In this document: positions 22,301-28,721 of the stretch, piece by piece
Position numbering within the stretch: the first letter of the stretch is position 1
Layout: the number at the start of each line of letters is the position of its first letter
Assembly: GCA_032718475.1 (NCBI GenBank)
Contig: JAUCBJ010006659.1
Location: 22,548 to 86,547, forward strand
Source: Nemertoderma westbladi
Lineage: Eukaryota; Xenacoelomorpha; Nemertodermatida; Nemertodermatidae
Reading direction: 5' to 3'
Length of the DNA: 64,000 nt
The notes under the pieces: model-generated
The model's database searches: none
Told to the model about the DNA's origin: nothing
The model's input: only the letters and a program-made list of their open reading frames with translations
Position numbers and translations under genes: made by a program

Positions 22301-23089
22301 TAGGCTCGCGAGCCTTCCGCCGAACTCCTCGATCTCGCCTTTCTCATACGCCTTGTACGCCCTGTAGAAGCTCAAAGCTTCCCGTTTCTCTTGTGTCGAC
22401 TTATTAGACTCGTCCACTACCATGCTGTAGACGTCTGGTTCGACTAATTTAGGTTCGTAAATAACGATCTCACCCGCGTTCGGTCCACTCATTTTAAATG
22501 AATGATACGGATTTGTCAAAGGGTATCCGCCTTCTTGGTAACGTAGACTTTGGTGGTGTGAATATCGCGCTAATATCGGCTCGGGGTTCTCCGAGTTCAA
22601 CCGCATAGGAATCGCGTTGTCTTGCTCGCGCATACACGCTCCACATTTATAAAACAGTTTGTATACGGAAAACGCGTCCTTGGTCTCTGGATCCGCTCCT
22701 CGAGCGCGTCTATAAAGATGCATTCCTTCAAATTCGTCTCTAGCTGCAGGTAAGGGTTCGTTTACCGTCAAATATTGCAGCGTATGATACAATCGGCGTA
22801 TTTCGGTGTCTGGATCCTCGCAAATGTCGCTAGCGTCGCATAACGCATCGTAGGGATATAACGCATTGTATTCCGCGCGTAATTCCTCCGTTCTTTTGTT
22901 GTATGCGTCCAACCGCTGTCGCGTAACATTTGGGTCCGCCTTGGATTTAGCGAGCTTGGCCGTACTCCTAGCCATACTCTCCACTCCAAACACACTAAAG
23001 TTTTTAGCTCCATAACGATTGAATGGCGCCTGGTGCTCTTGTTCTTGCGTAAACCCTTGACGTAACTCTTTATACATCTTCTCCGCCAT
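19334..23089 (-). CDS. ORF3 of element B: long zinc-knuckle protein after pol (1251 aa)
   Basis: One uninterrupted frame from ATG at 23089. The N-terminal part (about residues 70-130, LYPYDALCDA...EIRRLYHTLQYL) matches family A ORF3. A central part of roughly 600 residues has no family A counterpart and no fold I recognise. It includes many Trp/Tyr/Cys residues and a C-A-C pair (KCGACM, near 150). The C-terminal third has three Cys/His clusters: C868-C871-H876-C881, C893-C896..., and C914-C917-H922-C927. The first and third are standard CCHC knuckles. The tail is Pro/Arg-rich (RPRPPPNRTRGRGRARS). Element B already has its own gag with knuckles, so this is an additional protein. No signal peptide or membrane span is obvious. 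Two 20-bp palindromes lie within it (as GRLASLP and WKAREPT). Nucleic acid binding is inferred; the role is unknown. A splice acceptor-like site lies about 41 bases upstream. Confidence 0.85.
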   Translation of the reverse strand: MAEKMYKELRQGFTQEQEHQAPFNRYGAKNFSVFGVESMARSTAKLAKSKADPNVTRQRLDAYNKRTEELRAEYNALYPYDALCDASDICEDPDTEIRRLYHTLQYLTVNEPLPAARDEFEGMHLYRRARGADPETKDAFSVYKLFYKCGACMREQDNAIPMRLNSENPEPILARYSHHQSLRYQEGGYPLTNPYHSFKMSGPNAGEIVIYEPKLVEPDVYSMVVDESNKSTQEKREALSFYRAYKAYEKGEIEEFGGRLASLPFYWISHDQTEPKEMTPELFDSITFAQRLSQRLQIPHVEMTREPQPHSTRAIVPVARPTSFPISIPTRKETTYEIPIVEHPEIISNLDFLPSVTFGDVLESTELCKVIVQKIVRNVPPHITDFKEVDRAGTDIAPCILRGYLTKTIRLWIGVGTFETDTDIATNWTGKPISFDDEKSIGRIWKPTDDLLDDWDVTSRSLKENGYMFYDNEGGSHQQSLTSKTIQIRAPDGVLHVFSRQRSDRKMPMPEGTTQRHAMIKRIVKSMDLACSIEARMLPKAVRDVVLDKSIVKIGSGVRDDLISDFAGMPTEEDRLPTPYVDNRPLLLWAIEQGYFREYNTLKTGTGYISYLMFSWDYKESKRNKYTDVYGEGDTPGVNEFESQLKWRGCVYWAITSPPRIILQYYLAIESSVNVCFIADVVSRTLKRHPLCLGEGHTFYDGGRTHTDVFRRFLQPFYNTDAHCEVFTRAGLSVFRDVYLTHAGSLVDRPSMLTLVPYDGERHAEFERPEGSWKAREPTAHHDDVDPTELALIDEPLRQLIEIEENLPRKTRTEIRELEKSDAMVCVQPTETNIPTDPDDENYHVDGSARPIGDLIYERVWYPANTICGRCGATGHHAKKCEAKHISLPDLVCNWCGDQRSHTFYTCWRFVAQCTYCNIKGHRASECQLRDVPYEHMSVKIVRQLFDHWEDLADEHVSTQRRRFPMRAHLGFWAVNPLIMSKEGYVSAMPQYDELLEVLDILPLDSGFKVVRDYFLQVHPDNKNTWNFQTVVNKITAGEFDKLRVEQRNRGAWHSIAWAYRSAFYHKRVTSCILDETDVLRETGFKATPLAEKTRHPQDDQQFRILKAQKAGQEIKKVVNVAKRTTSKSQIRMTRGTVSLAREPRGGTGYALTEPIRIQTTSESEVSTDGTVLPFRLPPSVVETRSDVKPTVGIGRGFRGLSARRMCETPVVPFPSVLEPPTTRRRSPSPVRPRPPPNRTRGRGRARSVKE
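20753..20772. repeat. 20-bp palindrome, copy 3 (in ORF3)
   Basis: Variant with loop CGTG on the minus strand. Read in frame as WKAREPT within ORF3. Confidence 0.8.
22299..22318. repeat. 20-bp palindrome, copy 4 (in ORF3)
   Basis: Minus-strand GGAAGGCTCGCGAGCCTACC. Read in a different frame from copy 3, as GRLASLP. Confidence 0.8.
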
Positions 23090-23449
23090 CGTATACGAAT
23101 ATATGCGGTTACATATCGTTACGTTTCTACTAGATGAAGCACAAAATAGAGGTTAGATGTGAGGTGACTTAGAGTTTGTCGGCTTTTGGCTCAACTCTGC
23201 TCTAAACCCCAACCCATTTTGCCTAATGATTTCGGGTTCGCGTGATTTCGCACTGGCTCCTAATCCAAAAATGTGCCGATAAAAAACGAATTCCGGGTAA
23301 ACTAGCCGCGAGTCTAAAATACTCACCTTTTAATTTCCCAAACTACGTTTCCCAAGAAAAATAATGCAGTCGAGAATTAATTGGTCTAAATAATAGTAGA
23401 CACGACTACGTAGAACAAGGCCGATTTTCTTTTTCCAAAAAAATTTATC

Positions 23450-23469
23450 GGTAGGCTCGCAAGCCTTCC
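23450..23469. repeat. 20-bp palindrome, copy 5
   Basis: Consensus form, in the non-coding spacer between pol and ORF3. Confidence 0.85.
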
Positions 23470-23647
23470 ATCCGCTCTTGTCCTCCCCAATTTTAATTTT
23501 TATCTAGCTGTATTCTAGAATTTGCTTTCACTGGAGAATCGTTTTTCTTAAATTTAAATCCAAATAAATGGATTTGTCTAATAATTTTTGAAAAATGTCT
23601 CACTTGTGGGTTCCAAGTGGAATTCCATTCCTACTGTACACACAATC

Positions 23648-23655
23648 CCGCTCCT
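23648..23655 (-). other. internal polypurine-tract-like site (B)
   Basis: Minus-strand AGGAGCGG shares GGAGCGG with B's 3' tract and with both tracts of family A, and lies in the same pol-ORF3 interval. Confidence 0.4.
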
Positions 23656-23821
23656 ATGTGATACATAAGGGTACTACCCTCCATGTTCACGTATAAAGAC
23701 AATGGAATTCCACCGCTGTCTCTATCTACAGTGAAGAGGATTACAAATGCACGTACAGTAATACAAATACAAATAACTAAAATACAGTAGGTCTATGTGG
23801 CGGCCGACAAAGGTCCCACAT

Positions 23822-26800
23822 CTATTTACTAATATTGGGTGGAGATTTGTAGTCTCCCGTCTCGTTTCTAGTCTCCTCAAGGAGTACGAGACGTTGTACA
23901 GGCCTATCTACGGTACGTCCGTCGATAGTCCGTACAGTAACTGTCCTCACTACACCAGATGTAGGGTGCGTGGTCAAAATGACTCCAGTCAGCCAAAACC
24001 GTCTTTTCAGATTGGCTTCAGCCAATAAAACATGGTCACCACGTCTTAAACTTCGGGTATTTAGATACCAAGAGGTTCTGGTCGAAATAGAGGGCAAATA
24101 ATATTTCTGCCATATTTCCCAGAATTTATTTGCAAGCAATTGAGTGATTTTCCAAGCCTTGTTGCCGTATCCGTCACTATCAACGGGTACCGAAATGGGC
24201 AACAATGTCGTCGGCGCCTGCATAAGCAGGTGCGCTGGTGTCAAGGCAAACTGTACGTCGTTATTGTCTGGGATCAAAGCGATCGGTCTGGTATTTAAGA
24301 TTGCTTCGATTTCTATTAGTAACGTCGTCAGTTGGTCGTCTGTCAAGATGTGTTGCGTCGGTACGACTTTAGCCATAGCTGTCTTTATTGAGCCAATCAG
24401 CCTTTCCCAAATGCCGCCTCTCCACGGACTGTCTGGAGTATTGAAAAACCAAACAATACGGTGAGGACGTAGTTCCTCGGAATTCTGGTTTTGGTCCAAT
24501 TTTCTCAAAGCTCTGGTTATCTCGTTCCGTGCACCCACAAAGTTTGTCCCTTGGTCGCAGTATATGGATTTGACCAATCCACGTCTAGCGATAAATCGCC
24601 GTAAGGCTAGGATAAAGGCATTGGTGGTCAAGTCTGTCACTCGCTCTATATGGACAGCTCTGCTGGCCATGCAAGTGAAGATCAATCCCCAACTTTTTAC
24701 CTGTACCCTTCCGCGTTTCGCGATTATGGGTCCAAAACAGTCTATCCCTGTCTCAGTGAAAGGGGGTCTAAACGCCTGTAATCTAGCTAATGGTAGTTCA
24801 CTCATTTCTTGGTGTCCTATCCTCGCGTGCACCTTCTTACAAATAATACAGTTCCGTGTTACCGAACTCAGTGCCTTACTAGGTCTAATCAGTACAAACC
24901 TCGAACGTAAGTGTGATAGACAGTGGTGTCTACCTACGTGTTTGAGTTGTACGTGTGCGTCCAGTATCATAGCGCGCTGTAATTCATGGTGTTGCGGTAT
25001 GATGATAGGATACCTAAAGTCAAGTGCAAAGTCGATGTTTTGGAGTCTGGACTTGTGACAAAGTAAGCCCCGGTAAATAATCGGACTCCAACTCAAAATC
25101 GGTGAAGACTTAATCTGTTTAACTTGTTTGATCGCTGTGAATTCGCGTGCGAAATATCGCAATTGATAATGTCTAATGATATCAACTTCACAGTGGCCAA
25201 TTTCCTTTAAGGTAAGTCTTCTAGGAAAGTCGCGTTTGCCTCTGGCATATTGTCTCAATCGTTTGAGCCATGCTAACTTGCGGCATGCGTCAGTCCATGA
25301 TCTAGTTAGGTTCACTATCCTGTCAACGTAAGTGTTAGTGACGTCATCGGGTAAGGTGTAGTCGTAGTGTGGATACTTGTCTGGACTTGGTAGGCCCACG
25401 GGCCTTCCGGTAGGTTTGTCTGAGTCCCCAAGTACGTCAATCTCTATGGTCTTACCTTTGCCGTCCGCACCTAATGTGTCGACTGGCAGTAATGGTTTCA
25501 ACTCTACAGTGTCAGTGTGTTCCTGTGAGCCTGTAAGCTTCCTAACCTTAGTCACACGTTTACCTGTAGGTAAGTCAAGTACCTTCTTCGAGCGGAGTGT
25601 AATCCCTGTGGCCACACCTCTGTCGTCCAAAGAAGTCAAATTCGGTAAATCTCTAAAAGTCCGCTCCAATGGGTCTTCTAATGGAGTGTCTAGTAGACAG
25701 TCTGGTGAAGCGTCTGGTGAACAGTCTGGTGAGACGTCTGGTGAGACATAGCGCGGAACATCCGGCGAAATGTCCTGTCGTCGGTCCCAAAGTCTGTCTA
25801 GCGTAACTTCTGTCAGAAAGTCTGGTTCAAAGTCTGGTCTAAAGTCTGGTGGACAGTCTGTCGAGATGTCTGGTGGAAAGTCTGGTGAGACGTCCGGTAG
25901 ACATTCTGTCGAGAGTTCCATCAAACAATCTGGCGAATAATCCGGAGAACAATCTGGTGTCGCTTCTGGTGAATAGTCTGGCGAGTAATCTGGTGAACGA
26001 TCCGGCGAAACGTCTGGTGAAATCTCCCACGGAACATCCGGCGAAGGATTCGTACAAGCGTCTGGTCGAGTGTCTGGCGAGACGTCTGGCGTAATGTCAG
26101 GTCTGGCGTCCAGGTCATCAGATTTCGTCCGTCCTTTTTTCCTCTTGACCTTGGCGTTGGCTTTCGCTTTAGACTTGACAACCTTGTCGAGTTTTATCTC
26201 GGCACCCTCTGGTATGGTGTTGGTTGTCGCGTCGAATAACGGTGGCCATTCGTCTGATGGTCGCTGTAGGAAATCGGGTCCTCTAAACCAAAAGGATTTA
26301 TTGTCCGGTTTACAAAAGTCAAGTGGTTGCATCCCCCGTGACGCGATGTCAGCTGGGTTCAGCTTCCCTGGACAGTGACGCCAATCTTGTTTGAGCGACC
26401 GGTCTAATATTTCAGCCCGTCTGTTGGCTACGAAAGTCTTGAACTCGAATGTTTCGTTGTTTATGTACCAAAGTACCAACGTCGCATCCGTCCAATATGT
26501 GACCTTCAAGTTAGCCTCCAGCTCGCGTTGAACTAGACTGACAATATCGGTGGATATCGTGCCGGCTTGCAGCTCCCCACGAGGTACAGTCATATACTTC
26601 AATGGCATTGTTCTAGCCCTTGAAGTAACGAGAGATACATCGTAGCTGTCCGATGTCACTTGTCGTCTAAGGTATAAAGTAACCCCCAATCCATCCTTGC
26701 TAGCGTCACTAAAGCTGTGAAGCTCTAAATCGGCAGGAAAGGTGGTTTGCAAAGGAAAGTATACCCTTGGTATGGTATAGTCTTGTAGGAACGTCAGTTG

Positions 26801-28090
26801 GGCTTCCCAGTCCCTCCATCGCTCAGCTAACTTTTCTGGGATGGGATTGTCCCATTCCAGTCCGGCTTGCCAAATGCTGCGGAGTATGATCCTAGCATGT
26901 AGGATCACTGGACTAATGAAACACAATGGGTCATACAATCGACTCATGGTCGATAAGCAAGTCCTCTTAGTGAGAGGTCTAGTCTGGTCGTTGGACCTTA
27001 CACGTACCCTAAAATTGTCGGTGTTAGGGTCCCAACTAAGTCCTAATACTTTGGTCGTCGGCAGAGGTTCTAGGTCTAAGTCCAAGTCACCTCCACTGCG
27101 ATCCATCGGGTCAAATGAGTTCACCAGTTCGGGTTCGTTGGAAGCGAACTTCGTCAGGTGAAATCCGCCCTCAGCGAGACAATCCTGGAGTTGGTGTGCT
27201 ACGGTTGTAGCGCGCTCCAAGGTGTCACAACTCTTGAGGCCGTCATCCACGTAGAAGTCTCGTTCCACGGTCCGAACTACTTCAAGGTCAAATTGGTCTC
27301 GTCTGTCCAATGCTGTCTGCTTCAATGCGTACATGGTGCAGTTGGGGCTGTCCCTGGCTCCGAATACTCTTACCTGCATTTGGTAAGTTTCTGGCGGAAG
27401 TTGTAAGTTTCCGTCCGGATACCAAAGAAACCTTAAACTGTCCCTGTCCCGCTCCAAAGCCTTAACCTGGTGAAACATGGCCTCTACGTCACAGGTGAAA
27501 GCCACTTTGCGTTGTCTAAAACGCATTAGGACTCCCATGAGGTAATTATTCATATTCGGCCCGTCCATCAGTTCGCTGTTCATAGACATCCCTTGGTAAA
27601 GCGCAGCGCAGTCGTTGACTACACGCACCTTGCCAGGTTTGTCCGGGTGTCGAACAAAATGATGTGGCAGGTAATATGTCTGGTCTATGGTTACCTCGGG
27701 ATTTAACATCCTAATGGCGTATCCCTTTTGGAGATACGTCTGAAGTTGTGCATTGTATTGCATATGGGCCATCTCGTCTCGCAACAATCGCTGCCTTATT
27801 GATTTGAGTCGCCTCAAAGCAAGCGGGTAATTGTTAACGAGTTTAGGTTGTCCATTGCGCCACAACATACCAACCTCATAGTGGCCATTCGCGGTCTGGC
27901 GAATGGTATCTCTCATAATATTTAATGACCGTTTTTCCTGTTCTGACATAGCGGTCTCGTAACTACCGGGTTCTGCTGAGTCCTGTTCCAACCATTGTAT
28001 GGTCCGTTCAGTCAGCAGTCGGTCAAGCGCTGCTTGCACTGCGCCATGGTCCTCGTCCACGTCTTCGTCCGCTGCGGTGGCTAGTGTCAA
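23822..28090 (-). CDS. BEL/Pao pol of element B: reverse transcriptase, RNase H, integrase
   Basis: About 1422 codons, open to the stop at 23822. Numbering from 28090 (a TTG codon; the frame is open slightly upstream, so this is not a true start). Reverse transcriptase YVDD at 280-283. RNase H SDAS with D462 and later WTDA. Integrase: CIICK zinc motif, catalytic D1117, D1179 and E1229 (spacing close to A1's), then a DUF5641-like end (GDHVLLAEANLKRRFW). Between RNase H and integrase (about residues 660-800) is an Asp/Pro/Ser repeat array absent from family A, plus an SxKxKxKK basic patch. It would reverse-transcribe and integrate the element. It is separated from the upstream linker frame by a frame change at palindrome copy 7. 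Confidence 0.92.
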   Translation of the reverse strand: MTLATAADEDVDEDHGAVQAALDRLLTERTIQWLEQDSAEPGSYETAMSEQEKRSLNIMRDTIRQTANGHYEVGMLWRNGQPKLVNNYPLALRRLKSIRQRLLRDEMAHMQYNAQLQTYLQKGYAIRMLNPEVTIDQTYYLPHHFVRHPDKPGKVRVVNDCAALYQGMSMNSELMDGPNMNNYLMGVLMRFRQRKVAFTCDVEAMFHQVKALERDRDSLRFLWYPDGNLQLPPETYQMQVRVFGARDSPNCTMYALKQTALDRRDQFDLEVVRTVERDFYVDDGLKSCDTLERATTVAHQLQDCLAEGGFHLTKFASNEPELVNSFDPMDRSGGDLDLDLEPLPTTKVLGLSWDPNTDNFRVRVRSNDQTRPLTKRTCLSTMSRLYDPLCFISPVILHARIILRSIWQAGLEWDNPIPEKLAERWRDWEAQLTFLQDYTIPRVYFPLQTTFPADLELHSFSDASKDGLGVTLYLRRQVTSDSYDVSLVTSRARTMPLKYMTVPRGELQAGTISTDIVSLVQRELEANLKVTYWTDATLVLWYINNETFEFKTFVANRRAEILDRSLKQDWRHCPGKLNPADIASRGMQPLDFCKPDNKSFWFRGPDFLQRPSDEWPPLFDATTNTIPEGAEIKLDKVVKSKAKANAKVKRKKGRTKSDDLDARPDITPDVSPDTRPDACTNPSPDVPWEISPDVSPDRSPDYSPDYSPEATPDCSPDYSPDCLMELSTECLPDVSPDFPPDISTDCPPDFRPDFEPDFLTEVTLDRLWDRRQDISPDVPRYVSPDVSPDCSPDASPDCLLDTPLEDPLERTFRDLPNLTSLDDRGVATGITLRSKKVLDLPTGKRVTKVRKLTGSQEHTDTVELKPLLPVDTLGADGKGKTIEIDVLGDSDKPTGRPVGLPSPDKYPHYDYTLPDDVTNTYVDRIVNLTRSWTDACRKLAWLKRLRQYARGKRDFPRRLTLKEIGHCEVDIIRHYQLRYFAREFTAIKQVKQIKSSPILSWSPIIYRGLLCHKSRLQNIDFALDFRYPIIIPQHHELQRAMILDAHVQLKHVGRHHCLSHLRSRFVLIRPSKALSSVTRNCIICKKVHARIGHQEMSELPLARLQAFRPPFTETGIDCFGPIIAKRGRVQVKSWGLIFTCMASRAVHIERVTDLTTNAFILALRRFIARRGLVKSIYCDQGTNFVGARNEITRALRKLDQNQNSEELRPHRIVWFFNTPDSPWRGGIWERLIGSIKTAMAKVVPTQHILTDDQLTTLLIEIEAILNTRPIALIPDNNDVQFALTPAHLLMQAPTTLLPISVPVDSDGYGNKAWKITQLLANKFWEIWQKYYLPSISTRTSWYLNTRSLRRGDHVLLAEANLKRRFWLTGVILTTHPTSGVVRTVTVRTIDGRTVDRPVQRLVLLEETRNETGDYKSPPNISK
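25389..25408. repeat. 20-bp palindrome, copy 6 (in pol)
   Basis: Diverged: minus-strand GGAAGGCCCGTGGGCCTACC. The last base of one arm and its partner have both changed (T to C, A to G), so pairing is kept. Read as GRPVGLP. Confidence 0.75.
25685..26108 (-). repeat. SPD-type 12-bp repeat array inside pol
   Basis: Tandem degenerate 12-bp units encode S-P-D-X quartets (SPDYSPDYSPEATPDCSPD and similar) for about 140 residues between RNase H and integrase. The strongly acidic, Pro-rich linker is probably disordered. Family A has a short linker here, so the array expanded in the B lineage. Confidence 0.75.
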
Positions 28091-28097
28091 TGCGTCT

Positions 28098-28117
28098 GGT
28101 AGGCTCGCAAGCCTTCC
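28098..28117. repeat. 20-bp palindrome, copy 7, at a frame break
   Basis: Consensus form, read EGLRAYQ in the linker frame and GRLASLP in the pol frame. Length 20 is not a multiple of three. The linker and pol frames here are offset by exactly the amount a 20-bp insertion would cause, and ACC occurs on both sides. Confidence 0.85.
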
Positions 28118-28174
28118 GGTGTCACTAACGGCGTCGAATTGTCGTGCGGCGGTTTGACAACTTCTTGATCTATC

Positions 28175-28194
28175 GGTAGGCTCGCAAGCCTTCC
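28175..28194. repeat. 20-bp palindrome, copy 8
   Basis: Consensus form, read GRLASLP. Flanked on the minus strand by TTGATCT and AGATCAA, which extend the inverted symmetry. Confidence 0.85.
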
Positions 28195-28252
28195 AAGATC
28201 AACGACCGGTGTCGAAGCCTGGTGGGTGGGGTCAATGACCTTCGGATTTTTC

Positions 28253-28272
28253 GGTAGGCTCGCAAGCCTTCC
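28253..28272. repeat. 20-bp palindrome, copy 9
   Basis: Consensus form, read GRLASLP. Flanked by GGATTTT and AAAATCC, again extending the inverted symmetry. Confidence 0.85.
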
Positions 28273-28721
28273 AAAATCCTCGTTCATCGAGTCATCCACG
28301 GCAACAACCCTTTGGTCTTCAGTAGTCAATACAACCTGGTCTACTGCAAGTAGTTGTAAGTCAGAGGTCCGTATGGTCGTGTCCAGATCGGTTACGTCAG
28401 TATCGGTGGCGTCTGCGTTAGTGACGCAAGTCTGTCGTAGTGCCGTCCGTACAATTGGACCACAGGAGTGTGAAGGAGAATTATCTATCGTGTTAGTCAA
28501 TAAACTACACGTACTCAAAACGTCGTCCTCCTGGTCACTTACCTCTAGTGAACGTATTGGTGCTCTAGTATACCAACCTATGGGAGTTCTACATGCGTAG
28601 GGGTTGCCGCTGTAATAACAGATGGGCGTGTCTCCCATACCTGATGTAAGTTAAACTGGTCTGTCCCAATTAACATCGCAATGGAACGATAATTAACAGG
28701 ACATTCCGGTATTCCAAGGTG

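Larger units (their letters stand above)
23090..23821 (-). other. pol-ORF3 spacer of element B
   Basis: No ORF. On the minus strand a splice-acceptor-like stretch (branch-like CTAAC, then CTCTATTTTGTGCTTCATCTAG) ends at 23130, just before the ORF3 ATG. Palindrome copy 5 and an internal polypurine-tract-like site also lie here. Confidence 0.5.
28087..28638 (-). pseudogene. protease-RT linker fragment of element B
   Basis: This frame carries YACRTPIGWYTRAP, matching family A's YAVRTRVGWYFTGP after the protease, and then a poorly conserved region leading to pol. The segment before it (MLIGTDQF..., from about 28700) is in the gag-pro frame, beyond that frame's TGA, so a one-base frame change lies near 28610. 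The frame ends with TGA at 28087-28089, overlapping the pol frame. Three 20-bp palindromes fall within or at the end of it; at the last one the frame is offset from pol. This stretch is either damaged or crossed by recoding. Confidence 0.65.

Noticed and set aside
19334-23089. ORF3 as an envelope gene
   Set aside because: The position suits env, but there is no visible signal peptide or membrane span, and it has CCHC knuckles and an Arg-rich tail.
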